A program made the position numbers and the translations under genes. From the NCBI RefSeq assembly GCF_902167145.1, contig NC_050101.1, positions 119,007,789 through 119,071,788 on the forward strand: a DNA stretch of 64,000 bases. Direction: 5' to 3'. A model generated the notes under the pieces. It was not told where the DNA came from. It worked only from the letters and a program-made list of their open reading frames with translations, and searched no databases. Position 1 is the first letter of the stretch. Each line of letters opens with the position of its first letter. Shown here piece after piece: positions 31,097 to 42,032 of this stretch. This DNA comes from Zea mays (lineage: Eukaryota > Streptophyta > Magnoliopsida > Poales > Poaceae).

Positions 31097-34000
31097 TCAA
31101 TCCAGGTTCCGTGAATCTAAGACATTTAGCTCACTACGCAGCTTGCAAAAGGTCGACTCATCTAGAGGCTTGGTAAAGATATCGGCTAGCTGGTTCTCGG
31201 TGCTAACATAAAACACTTCGATATCTCCCTTTTGCTGGTGGTCTCTCAAAAAGTGATGCCGGATGTCTATGTGCTTTGTGCGGCTGTGTTCAACAGGATT
31301 TTCCGCCATGCGGATAGCACTCTCATTATCACATAGGAGTGGGACTTTGCTCAGATTGTAGCCAAAGTCCCTGAGGGTTTGCCTCATCCAAAGTAGTTGC
31401 GCACAACACTGTCCTGCGGCAACATACTCGGACTCAGCGGTGGATAGAGCAACGAAAGTTTGTTTCTTAGAACTCCATGACACCAGGGACCTTCCTAAGA
31501 ATTGGCACGTCCCCGATGTACTCTTCCTATCGACCTTACATCCAGCATAGTCGAAGTCTGAATATCCAATTAAGTCAAAGGTATACCCCTTTGAATACCA
31601 GATCCCGAAGCAAGGCGTAGCGACTAAATATCTAAGAATTTGCTTCACGGCCACTAAGTGACACTCCCTTGGATCGGATTGAAATCTAGCACACATGCAT
31701 ACACTAAGCATAATATCCGGTCTACTATCACATAAATAAAGTAAAGACCCTATCATAGACCGGTATGCCTTTTGATCAACGGACTTACCTCCTTTGTTGA
31801 GGTCGGTGTGTCCATCGGTTCCCATTGGAGTCTTTGCAGGCTTGGCGTCCCTCATCCCAAACCGCTTGATCAAGTCTTGTGTGTACTTCGTTTGGGAGAT
31901 GAAGGTCCCATCCTTGAGTTGCTTCACTTGGAACCCAAGGAAATAGCTTAACTCGCCCATCATTGACATCTAAAACTTTTGAGTCATCACCCTGCTAAAC
32001 TCTTCACAAGACTTTTGGTTAGTAGAACCAAATATTATGTCATCGACATAAATTTGGCACACAAAAAGATCACCATCACAAGTCTTAGTAAAAAGAGTTG
32101 GATCGGCTTTCCCAACCTTAAAAGCATTAGCAATTAAAAAGTCTCTAAGGCATTCATACCATGCTCTTGGGGCTTGCTTAAGTCCATAGAGCGCCTTAGA
32201 GAGCTTACACACGTGGTCGGGGTACCGTTCATCCTCGAAGCCAGGGGGTTGCTCCACGTACACCTCCTCCTTGATTGGCCCGTTGAGGAAAGCACTCTTT
32301 ACATCCATTTGGAACAACCTGAAAGAGTGGTGAGTAGCATAGGCTAACAATATGCGAATTGACTCTAGCCTAGCCATAGGAGCAAAAGTCTCCTCAAAGT
32401 CCAAACCTACGACTTGGGCATAACCTTTTGCCACAAGTCGTGCCTTGTTCCTTGTCACCACCCCGTGCTCGTCTTGTTTGTTGCAGAACACCCACTTGGT
32501 TCCCACAACGTTTTGCTTGGGACGAGGCACCAATGTCCAAACTTCATTTCTCTTGAAATTGTTGAGCTCCTCTTGCATGGCCAACACCCAATCCGGATCT
32601 AGCAAGGCCTCTTCTACCCTGAAAGGCTCAATAGAAGAGACAAAGGAGTAATGCTCACAAAAATTAACTACTCTAGAACGAGTAGTTACTCCCTTGCTTA
32701 TGTTACCCAATATTTGGTCGACGGGATGATTCCTTTGAATCGTCGCTCGAACTTCGGTTGGAGGTGCCGTTTGCGCTTCTTCCTCCATTAAATGATCATC
32801 TTGTGCTCCCCCTTGATCACACGCCTCCTCTTGATGAACCTGTTCATCTTCTTGAGTTGGGGGATGCACTGTTGTTTAGGAATTGAAGAAGGTTGATATT
32901 GCTCCTTTTGTTCCAGTGGCCTCACATCTCCAATCGCCATGGTGCGCATTGCGGCCGTTGGAACGTCTTCTTCATCTACATCATCAAGATCAACAACTTG
33001 CTCTCTTGGAGAGCCATTAGTCTCATCAAATACAACGTCGCTAGAGACTTCAACCAAACCCGGTGATTTGTTGAAGACCCTATATGCCTTTGTATTTGAG
33101 TCATAACCTAACAAAACCCCTTCTACAGCTTTGGGAGCAAACTTAGAATTCCTGCCTTTCTTCACTAGAATGTAACATTTGCTCCCAAATACACGAAAGT
33201 AAGACACATTGGGTTTGTTACCGGTTAGAAGCTCATATGAAGTCTTCTTGAGGAGGCGATGAAGGTAGACCCGGTTTATGGCGTGGCAAGCCGTGCTCAC
33301 GGCTTCCGTCCAAAACCGTTCGGGCGTCTTGAATTCACCAAGCATCGTCCTCGTCATGTCTAGTAGCGTCCTGTTCTTCCTCTCTACCACACCATTTTGC
33401 TGTGGTGTGTAGGGAGCGGAGAACTCGTGCTTGATTCCTTCCTCCTCAAGATACTCCTCCACTTGAAGGTTCTTGAACTCGGACCCATTGTCGCTCCTTA
33501 TCTTCTTCACTTTGAGCTCAAACTCGTTTTGGGCTCTCCTTAGGAAGCGCTTGAGGGTCCCTTGGGTTTCAGATTTATCCTGCAAAAAGAATACCCAAGT
33601 GAAGCGGGAAAATCATCAACTATAACAAGACCATACTTACTTCCTCCTATGCTTAGATAGGCGACGGGTCTGAAGAGGTCCATATGAAGTAACTCCAGGG
33701 GTCTTGATGTTGTCATCACATTTTTGGCATGATGAGAGCTTCCCACCTGTTTACCTGCTTGACAAGCTGCACAAGGTCTATCTTTTTCGAAAGTTACATT
33801 AGTTAGACCTATCACGTGTTCTCCCTTTAGAAGCTTGTGAAGGTTCTTCATCCCCACATGTGCTAAACGGCGATGCCACAGCCAGCCCATGCCAGTCTTA
33901 GCAATTAAGCATGCATCTAGACCGGCCTCCTCTTTTGCAAAATCAACTAAATAAAGTTTGTCGTCTAGTACACCCTTAAAAGCTAATGAACCATCACTTC

Positions 34001-34302
34001 TTCTAAAGACAGACACATCTACATTTGTGAATAAACAGTTATATCCCATATTACAAAGTTGACTCACAGACAACAAGTTATATCCAAGCGACTCAACCAA
34101 GAACACATTAGAAATAGAGTGCTTGGATGAAATAGCAATTTTTCCTAACCCTTTCACCTTGCCTTGGTTCCCATCACCGAATATGATTGAATCTTGGGGA
34201 TCCTTGTTCTTGACGTAGGAAGAGAACATCCTCTTCTCCCCCGTCATGTGGTTTGTGCATCCGCTGTCGATAATCCAGCTTTAGCCCCCGGATGCATAAA
34301 CC
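31097..34302 (-). pseudogene. Sirevirus C pol, broken
   Basis: The full Ty1/copia pol order is present on the minus strand: protease WIIDSGCTNHMTG, with its upstream codon mutated to TAA near 34281; integrase zinc finger (LWHRRLAHVGMKNLHKL, CAACQAGK); integrase core (RSDNGSEF, PQQNGVVERKN); RT (YVDDIIFGS); RNase H ([21 protein letters not shown]); end LDSRNLD at 31097-31099. Frameshifts lie near 33600 and 32870, and a TAG at 31970-31972 replaces a conserved Glu codon in RT. It is clearly inactive. It is the closest in-window reference for B, which helps to tell which changes in B are new. Confidence 0.9.
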
Positions 34303-34313
34303 TGCAAGGCAAT

Positions 34314-36686
34314 TTAGGCTTGGGTCTTAGGTACCCAACTCATGTTGGGTCCTACAAGGTTAGTTACAATAGTCTTAGGGACCCAAATGCAAGTCTTGTC
34401 TCCCTTACATTTGGCCCCTAATTTCCTAGCAATTACCTTCTTATCCTTTCTACAAATAGCAAAGGAAGCATTGCAAGCATAATAAATTGTAGAAGGTTCA
34501 TTCATTACTTTCCTAGGAACATGAACAATATTTCTTCTAGGCATAGCATTTTTCCTAGCCAAATTTCTATCATGCATAATAGAAGAACTAGAAGCAATCA
34601 TGGCATGAGAATCAAAAGCATCATAACTTCTATCAACATTCCTAGAATGTCTCCTATCATGATACATGAAAGCATGGTTCTTTTGAGCACTACTAGCCAT
34701 AGGGGCCTTCCCTTTCTCCTTGGCAGAGATGGAAGCCTTATGGCTTGTTAAGTTCTTGACTTCCCTCTTGAAGCCAAGACCATCCTTAATTGAGGGGTGT
34801 CTACCAATCGTGTAGGCATCCCTTGCAAATTTCAGTTTGTCAAATTCACTCTTGCTAGTCTTAAGTTGGGCATTAAGACTAGCCACTTCATCATTCAATT
34901 TAGAAATTGAAACTAGGTGTTCACAACAAGCATCAACATTGAAATCTTTACACCTATTGCAAACTACAACATGTTCTACACAAGATGTTGATTTAATAGC
35001 TATTTCTAACTTAGCACTCAAATAATCATTTATGCTCTTTAAGCTAGAAATAGAGTCATGACATGTAGACAATTCACAAGAAAGCATTTCATTCCTTTTT
35101 ATTTCTAAAGCAAGGGATTTTTGTGCCTCTACAAACTTATCATGTTTTTCATACAAAAGATCCTCTTGCTTTTCTAATAACCTATTTTTATCATTCAAGG
35201 CATCAATTAATTCATTAATTTTATCAACCTTAGTTCTATCTAGGCCCTTGAATAAACATGAATAGTCTATTTCATCATCGCTAGATTCTTCATCACTTGA
35301 GGAAGCGTAAGTACTAGTATCACGAGTGCTTACCTTCTTTTCCCTTGCCATGAGGCAGGTGTGATGCTCGTTGGGGAAGAGGGCCGACTTGTTGAAGGCG
35401 GTGGCGGCGAGTCCTTCGTTGTCGGAGTCGGACGACGAACAATCCGAGTCCCACTCCTTTCCAAGGTGTGCCTCGCCCTTAGACTTCTTGTAAGTCTTCT
35501 TCTTTTCCCTCTTGTTCCCTTGTTCCTGGTCACTATCATTATCGGGACAGTTAGCGATCAAATGACCAATCTTACCACATTTAAAGCATGAGCGCTTCCC
35601 CTTCGTCTTGGTCTTGTTTGGATGCTCCTTGCGACCCCTTAGCGTCGTCTTGAAACGCTTAATGATGAGGGCCATCTCTTCCTCATTGAGTCCCGCCGCC
35701 TCAACTTGTGCCACCTTGCTAGGTAGCACTTCCTTGCTCCTCGTTGCTTTGAGAGCAACGGTTTGAGGCTCATGAATTGGGTCGTTCAACGCATCATCAA
35801 CGTATCTTGCCTCCTTGATCATCATCCGCCCGCTTACGAACTTTCCAAGTATCTCCTCGGGCGTCATCTTGGTGTACCTAGGATTCTCACGAATATTGTT
35901 CACAAGATGTGGATCAAGGACAGTAAAAGACCTTAGCATTAGGCAGACGACGTCGTGGTCCGTCCATCGCGTGCTTCCATAGCTCCTTATTTTGTTGACG
36001 AGGGTCTTGAGCCGGTTGTACGTTTGGGTTGGCTCCTCGCCCCTGATCATTGCGAATCTCCCTAGTTCGCCCTCCACCAACTCCATTTTGGTGAGCATGG
36101 TGATGTCGTTCCCCTCATGTGAGATTTTGAGGGTATCCCAAATCTTCTTGGCGTTATCCAAGCCGCTCACCTTATGGTATTCATCCCTGCACAATGAAGC
36201 TAGAAGAACAGTAGTAGCTTGTGCATTTTTGTGAATTTGCTCATTGATAAACATGGGACTATCAGTACTATCAAATTGCATTCCACTCTCTACTATCTCC
36301 CATATGCTTGGATGGAGAGAGAACAAGTGACTACGCATTTTGTGACTCCAAAATCCGTAGTCCTCTCCATCAAAGTGAGGAGGTTTACCAAGTGGAATGG
36401 AGAGTAAATGAGCATTTGTACTTTGTGGAATACGAGAATAATCAAAAGAGAAGTTTGAATTGACCGTTTTCTTTTTCTCGTAGTCGTTGTCGTCATCCTT
36501 TTGGGAAGAGGAAGATTCGTCGCTGTCGTAGTAGACTATCTCCTTGATGCGCCTTGTTTTCTTCTTCCTCCCGTCTTTTCTTTTGTAGCCCGAGCCTGAG
36601 TCAGTAGGCTTGTCATCCTTTGGATCATTGATGAAAGACTCCTTCTCCTTATCATTGACCACCATCCCCTTGCCCTTAGGATCCAT
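34314..36686 (-). CDS. Sirevirus C gag
   Basis: An intact frame of 790 codons. The N-terminus is lysine- and serine-rich. The core carries PPHFDGEDYGFWSHKMRSHL (about residues 103-122), the typical Ty1/copia gag start. One CCHC knuckle, CFKCGKIGHLIANC, lies at about residues 366-380. A long acidic then coiled-coil C-terminal half ends in WVPKTQA with a TAA stop. The frame of pol continues in phase after this stop in this copy. The protein would package element RNA. It is the sort of gag that could act in trans for defective relatives, though that is inference. Confidence 0.9.
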   Translation of the reverse strand: MDPKGKGMVVNDKEKESFINDPKDDKPTDSGSGYKRKDGRKKKTRRIKEIVYYDSDESSSSQKDDDNDYEKKKTVNSNFSFDYSRIPQSTNAHLLSIPLGKPPHFDGEDYGFWSHKMRSHLFSLHPSIWEIVESGMQFDSTDSPMFINEQIHKNAQATTVLLASLCRDEYHKVSGLDNAKKIWDTLKISHEGNDITMLTKMELVEGELGRFAMIRGEEPTQTYNRLKTLVNKIRSYGSTRWTDHDVVCLMLRSFTVLDPHLVNNIRENPRYTKMTPEEILGKFVSGRMMIKEARYVDDALNDPIHEPQTVALKATRSKEVLPSKVAQVEAAGLNEEEMALIIKRFKTTLRGRKEHPNKTKTKGKRSCFKCGKIGHLIANCPDNDSDQEQGNKREKKKTYKKSKGEAHLGKEWDSDCSSSDSDNEGLAATAFNKSALFPNEHHTCLMAREKKVSTRDTSTYASSSDEESSDDEIDYSCLFKGLDRTKVDKINELIDALNDKNRLLEKQEDLLYEKHDKFVEAQKSLALEIKRNEMLSCELSTCHDSISSLKSINDYLSAKLEIAIKSTSCVEHVVVCNRCKDFNVDACCEHLVSISKLNDEVASLNAQLKTSKSEFDKLKFARDAYTIGRHPSIKDGLGFKREVKNLTSHKASISAKEKGKAPMASSAQKNHAFMYHDRRHSRNVDRSYDAFDSHAMIASSSSIMHDRNLARKNAMPRRNIVHVPRKVMNEPSTIYYACNASFAICRKDKKVIARKLGAKCKGDKTCIWVPKTIVTNLVGPNMSWVPKTQA

Positions 36687-36722
36687 CTCTTCGGGCGATT
36701 AGTCCCTTTCTTGAAGAGAACG

Positions 36723-36734
36723 GCTCCGATACCA
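36723..36734 (-). other. primer binding site, Sirevirus C
   Basis: The minus strand reads TGGTATCGGAGC, one mismatch from the initiator-Met tRNA complement seen in A. Confidence 0.85.
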
Positions 36735-36736
36735 AT

Positions 36737-37936
36737 TGAGAGCACCTAGAGGGGGGTGAATAGGTGATCCTGTAAAACTTAAAACTTAACACCACAAACT
36801 TGATTAAGAGTTAGAACAATGAAATCAAGTGAGTAGAGAGGAGAGCTCTTGTGAAGCATAATAGACACAATAAGCACAAGAGACACGAGGATTTATCCCG
36901 TGGTTTGGCCAAGTACAAAACTTGCCCACTCCACTTTGTGGCGTCCCAACGGATGAGAGTTGCACTCAACTCCTCTCAAGTGATCCAATGATCAACTTGA
37001 ATACCACGGTGTTCTTCTTTACTTTACTCTTTCCCGTTTGCGAGGAATCTCCACAACTTGGAGTCTCTCGCCCTTACAATAAGATTCACAATAAAGCACT
37101 AGAGTAAGGGAGGGAAGCAACACACTCAAATCCACAGCAAATACGCAAACATAAGACCAAGACTTGAGCTCAAGACAATATCTCGAGGTTCTCACTAGAA
37201 CGGAGCTCAAATCACTAAGAATGGCGAACAAGTGCGCAAGAATGAAGTGTGAGTGATCAACAATGCTCAAGGAATGCTTGGTGTTCTCCTCCATGCGCCT
37301 AGGGGTCCCTTTTATAGCCCCAAGGCAGCTAGGAGCCATTGAGAGCATTCCAGGAAGGCAATTCTTGCCTTCTGTCGCCTGGCGCACCGGACAGTCCGGT
37401 GCACCACCGGACACTGTCCGCTGTGGATTTCTTTCCTTCTTTGGCGAAGCCGACCGTTGGCGCTTTGGAGCCATTGGCGCACCGGACAGTCCGGTGCCCC
37501 TTCTGACCGTTGGCTCTTGCCACGTGTCGCGCGCGGATTATGTGGCCGACCGTTGGCCCGACCGACTGTTGGCTCACCGGACAGTCCGGTGCACCACCAG
37601 ACAGTCCGGTGAATTATAGTCGTACGCCGTTAATTGCTTCCCGAGAGCAGCCAGTTGACAGACGCCGGCCTGGCGCACCGGACACTGTCCGATGCACCCA
37701 GACCGAGCTGTCTTTGGCTGAACAAAGTCATCTCTTTTCCAACTTGATTTCTCCTGCTTCCAGCACTTAGACACAATACATTAGTCTCCAAAACAATGTA
37801 CTAAGTCTTAGAAACATACCTTTTTACTTGATTTGCACTTTATCCATGACTTTGCATAGATTAACATGAGTCCACTTGTGTTGGCACTCAATCACCAAAA
37901 TACTTAGAAATGGCCCAAGGGCACATTTCCCTTTCA
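36737..37936 (-). repeat. Sirevirus C 5' LTR
   Basis: 1200 bp. It lacks two palindrome units (21 and 20 bp) and one G present in the 3' LTR, which together account for the whole 42-bp length difference. CTTCT follows at 37937-37941. Confidence 0.95.
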
Positions 37937-37941
37937 CTTCT

Positions 37942-39621
37942 ACCCTAAAAGGCTCAATAGAAGAGACAAAGGAGTAATGCTCACAAAAATTAACTAATCT
38001 AGAGCGAGTGGTTACTTCCTTGCTAATATCACCCAGAATTTGGTCGACGGGATGATTCCGTTGAATCGTCGCTCGGACTTGGGTTGGAGGTGCTTGAGGT
38101 GCTTCTTCCTCCATAACATGATCATCTTGTGCTCCCCCTTGATCACACGCCTCTTCTTGATGAACCTGTTCACCGTCTTGAGTTGGGGGGTGCACCATTG
38201 TTGAGGAAGAAGGTTGATCTTGCTCTTGGTGTTCCTGTGGTCGCACATCTCCAATCGCCATGATGCGAATTGCGTCTGTTGGAACATCATATTCATCTAC
38301 ATCATTAGGATCAACTTGCTCTCTTGGAGAGCCATTAGTCTCATCAAATACAACGTCGCTAGAGACTTCAACCAAACCCGATGATTTGTTGAAGACTCTA
38401 TACGCCTTTGTATTTGAGTCATAACCTAACAAAAACCCTTCTACAGCCTTGGGAGCAAACTTAGAATTTCTACCTTTCTTCACTAGAATATAACATTTGC
38501 TCCCAAAAACACGAAAGTATGACACATTGGGTTTGTTACCGGTTAGAAGCTCATACGAAGTCTTCTTGAGGAGGCGATGAAGGTAGACCCGGTTTATGAC
38601 GTGGCAAGCCGTGTTCACGGCTTCCGACCAAAACCGCTCGGGCGTCTTGAATTCTCCAAGCATCGTCCTTGCCATGTCTATGAGTGTCCTGTTCTTCCTC
38701 TCTACCACACCGTTTTGCTGTGGTGTGTAGGGAGCTGAGAACTCGTGCTTGATTCCTTCCTCCTCAAGGTACTCCTCCACTTGAAGGTTCTTGAACTCGG
38801 ACCCGTTGTCGCTCCTTATCTTCTTCACTTTGAGCTCAAACTCATTTTGATCTCTCCTTAGGAAGCGCTTGAGGGTCCCTTGGGTTTCTGTTTTATCCTG
38901 CAAAAAGAATACCCAAGTGAAGCAGGAAAAATCATCAACAATTACTAAACCGTACTTACTTCCCCCGATGCTAAGGTAGGCGACGGGTCCAAAGAGGTCC
39001 ATATGCAGCAGCTCCAGGGGTCTTGATGTAGTCATCACGTTCTTGTTGTGATGAGCATTTCCCACTTGTTTACCTGCTTGACAAGCTGCACAAGGTCTAT
39101 CTTTTTCGAAAGTCACATTTGTTAGACCTAACACATGTTCTCCCTTAATAAGTTTGTGAAGGTTCTTCATCCCCACATGTGCTAAACGGCGATGCCACAG
39201 CCAGCCCATGCTAGTCTTAGCAATTAAGCATGCATCTAGACCGGCCTCCTCTTTTGCAAAATCAACTAAATAAAGTTTGTCGTCTAGTATACCCTTAAAA
39301 GCTAATGAACCATCACTTCTTCTAAAGACAGACACATCTACATTTGTGAATAAGCAATTATAACCCATATTACAAAGTTGACTAACGGACAACAGGTTAT
39401 ACCCGAGCGACTCAACTAAAAACACATTAGAAATAGAGTGCTCGGATGAAATAGCAATCTTTCCTAGTCCTTTAACCTTGCCTTGGTTCCCATCACCGAA
39501 TATGATTGAATCTTGGGAATCCTTGTTCTTGATGTAGGAGGTGAACATCTTCTTCTCCCCCGTCATGTGGTTTGTGCATCCGCTGTCGATAATCCAGCTT
39601 GAGCCCCCGGATGCATAAACC
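37942..39621 (-). pseudogene. Sirevirus B pol, protease and integrase part
   Basis: An open stretch on the minus strand with protease WIIDSGCTNHMTGEKKMF at its start. It is followed by the integrase zinc finger (LWHRRLAHVGMKNLHKL, CAACQAGK) and the core (MDLFGPVAYLSIGG, RSDNGSEF, PQQNGVVERKN). The Pro/Gln-rich linker before RT comes last. It looks intact up to 37942, where Sirevirus C is inserted; the rest of pol is at 28981-29064 and 18049-19483. Relative to gag it is one frame off because the spacer has one extra T compared with C. Confidence 0.85.
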
Positions 39622-39633
39622 TGCAAGGCAAAT

Positions 39634-41982
39634 TTAGGCTTGGGTCTTAGGTACCCAACTTGTGTTGGGTCCTACAAGGTTAGTAACAATGGTCTTAGGG
39701 ACCCAAATGCAAGTTTTATCTCCCTTGCATTTTGCCCCTAATTTCCTAGCAATCACTTTCTTATTCTTCCTACAAATTGCAAAAGAAGCATTGCAAGCAT
39801 GATAGATTGTAGAAGGTTCATTACTTGGTTTTCTAGGTACATGAACAACATTTCTCCTAGACATATCTCTACCATGCACAAAGGAAGAACTTGAAGCAAA
39901 CATGGCATTTGAATCATAAGAACAATTCCTATAAGCATTTTTGGAGAATTTTCTATCACTATAAATGAAAGCATGATTCTTTTGAACATTATTAGCCATA
40001 GGGGCCTTCCCTTTCTCCTTGGCGGAGATGGGAGCCTTATGACTTGTTGAGTTCTTGGCTTCCCTCTTAAAGCCAAGCCCATCCTTAATTGAGGGGTGTC
40101 TACCAACAGTGTAGGCATCCCTTGCAAATTTTAGTTTATCAAATTCATTTTTGCTAGTCTTAAGTTGGGCATTAAGACTAGCCACCTCATCATTTAATTT
40201 GGAAATGGAATTTAAGTGTTCACTACAAGCATCAACATTAAAATCCTTACACCTATTACAATTTACTACATGATCAATGCATGAGATAGATTTATTAGCT
40301 ACTTCTAACTTAGCATTCAAGTCATCATTAATACTCTTTAAGTTAGAAATAGATTCATGGTATGTAGATAGTTCACATGAAAGCATTTCATTTCTTTTAA
40401 CTTCTAGAACAAGAGAATTTTGTGCACTAACAAATTTATCATGCTCTTCATATAAAAGATCCTCTTGTTTTTCTAACAATTTATTTTTCTCATTCAAGGC
40501 ATCAATTAATTCATTGATCTTATCAATTTTAGTTCTATCTAAACCTTTGAATAAACTAGCATAGTCTACTTCATCATCACTAGACTCATCATCACTTGAA
40601 GAAGCATATGTAATAGTACTTCTAGTATTTACCTTCTTCTCCTTTGCCATGAGGCATCTGTGATGCTCGTTGGGGAAGAGAGCCGACTTATTGAAGGCTG
40701 AGGCGACGAGTCCTTCATTGTCGGAATCGGACGAGGAGCAATCCGAATCCCACTCCTTTCCTAGGTGTGCCTCGCCCTTCGCCTTTTTGTAGGTGTTCTT
40801 CTTTTCCCACTTTCCGCTCTTCCCTTGTTCCTGGTCACTATCATTATCGGGACAGTTAGCAATAAAGTGACCAATCTTACCACACTTGAAGCAGGAGCGC
40901 TTCCCCTTTGTCTTGCTCTTGTTGGGGTGTTCCTTGCGACCTTTGAGCGCCGTCTTGAAGCGCTTGATGATGAGGGTCATTTCATCTTCATTTAGCCCGG
41001 CCGCCTCAACTTGTGCCACCTTGCTAGGTAGCGTCTCCCTGCTACTTGTTGCTTTGAGAGCAACGGTTTGGGGCTTGTAGATTGGGCCATTCAACGCCTC
41101 ATCAACGTACCTCGCCTCCTTGATCATCATTCGCCCGCTTACAAACTTTCCGAGTATTTCCTCGGGCGTCATCTTGATGTACCTAGGATTCTCACGAATA
41201 GAGTTTACAAGATGAGGATCAAGGACAGTGAAGGACCTTAGCATGAGTCGGACGACGTCGTGGTCCGTCCATCTCGTGCTTCCATAGCTTCTTATCTTGT
41301 TGACCAGGGTCTTGAGCCTATTGTATGTTTGAGTTGGCTCCTCTCCCCTGATCATTGCGAACCTTCCTAGTTCGCCTTCCACCAACTCCATCTTGGTGAG
41401 CATTGTGACGTCGTTCCCCTCATGCGAGATCTTGAGGGTGTCCCAGATCTGCTTGGTGTTGTCCAAGCCGCTCACCTTATTGTACTCTTCCCTGCACAAG
41501 GATGCTAAAAGAACAGTAGTAGCTTGTGCATTTTTATGGATTTGTTCATTGATAAACATGGAGTTATCAGAACTATCAAATTGCATCCCATTTTCTACTA
41601 TCTCCCATATACTTGGATGAAGAGAAAACAAGTGGCTACGCATTTTGTGACTCCAAAATCCGTAGTCCTCTCCATCAAAGTGTGGGGGTTTACCAAGTGG
41701 GATGGAAAGCAAATGAGCATTTGAATTATGCGGAATACGAGAATAATCAACACAAAAGTTCGAGTTAACCGTTTTCTTTTTCTCCTCGTATTTGTCATCC
41801 TTTTGAGAAGAGGAAGATTCGTCGCTGTCGTAGTAGACAACCTTCCTGATGCGCCTCTTCTTCTTTCTGTCTTTCTTCTTTTGACTTGAGCCGGAGTCAT
41901 TGACTTTGTCGTCCCTTGGCTCGTTGAAGATGGACTCCTTCTCGTTGTCGTTGACCACCATCCCCTTTCCCTTAGGATCCAT
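39634..41982 (-). CDS. Sirevirus B gag
   Basis: An intact frame of 782 codons, closely similar to the C gag. It has a lysine-rich N-terminus, PPHFDGEDYGFWSHKMRSHL at about residues 101-120, a CCHC knuckle CFKCGKIGHFIANC at about 362-376, and a long charged coiled-coil C-terminal half ending WVPKTQA. It starts shortly after the PBS leader. Although the element is cut into pieces, the gag and 5' LTR remain together, so transcription of gag is possible in principle. Confidence 0.9.
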   Translation of the reverse strand: MDPKGKGMVVNDNEKESIFNEPRDDKVNDSGSSQKKKDRKKKRRIRKVVYYDSDESSSSQKDDKYEEKKKTVNSNFCVDYSRIPHNSNAHLLSIPLGKPPHFDGEDYGFWSHKMRSHLFSLHPSIWEIVENGMQFDSSDNSMFINEQIHKNAQATTVLLASLCREEYNKVSGLDNTKQIWDTLKISHEGNDVTMLTKMELVEGELGRFAMIRGEEPTQTYNRLKTLVNKIRSYGSTRWTDHDVVRLMLRSFTVLDPHLVNSIRENPRYIKMTPEEILGKFVSGRMMIKEARYVDEALNGPIYKPQTVALKATSSRETLPSKVAQVEAAGLNEDEMTLIIKRFKTALKGRKEHPNKSKTKGKRSCFKCGKIGHFIANCPDNDSDQEQGKSGKWEKKNTYKKAKGEAHLGKEWDSDCSSSDSDNEGLVASAFNKSALFPNEHHRCLMAKEKKVNTRSTITYASSSDDESSDDEVDYASLFKGLDRTKIDKINELIDALNEKNKLLEKQEDLLYEEHDKFVSAQNSLVLEVKRNEMLSCELSTYHESISNLKSINDDLNAKLEVANKSISCIDHVVNCNRCKDFNVDACSEHLNSISKLNDEVASLNAQLKTSKNEFDKLKFARDAYTVGRHPSIKDGLGFKREAKNSTSHKAPISAKEKGKAPMANNVQKNHAFIYSDRKFSKNAYRNCSYDSNAMFASSSSFVHGRDMSRRNVVHVPRKPSNEPSTIYHACNASFAICRKNKKVIARKLGAKCKGDKTCIWVPKTIVTNLVGPNTSWVPKTQA

Positions 41983-42017
41983 CTCTTCGGGGGATTAGTC
42001 CCTTTCTTGAAGAGAAC

Positions 42018-42030
42018 AACTCTGATACCA
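42018..42030 (-). other. primer binding site, Sirevirus B
   Basis: The minus strand reads TGGTATCAGAGTT, two bases from the 5' LTR. Confidence 0.85.
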
Positions 42031-42032
42031 AT

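Larger units (their letters stand above)
29065..37936 (-). mobile_element. Sirevirus C, complete, nested in Sirevirus B pol
   Basis: LTRs 29065-30306 and 36737-37936, TG...CA ends, target duplication CTTCT at 29060-29064 and 37937-37941. It has the same gene order and strand as B, and gag and pol resemble those of B closely. The LTR pair shows many substitutions and the loss of two palindrome units, so it is older than Sirevirus A or the Grande-like element. Confidence 0.95.
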
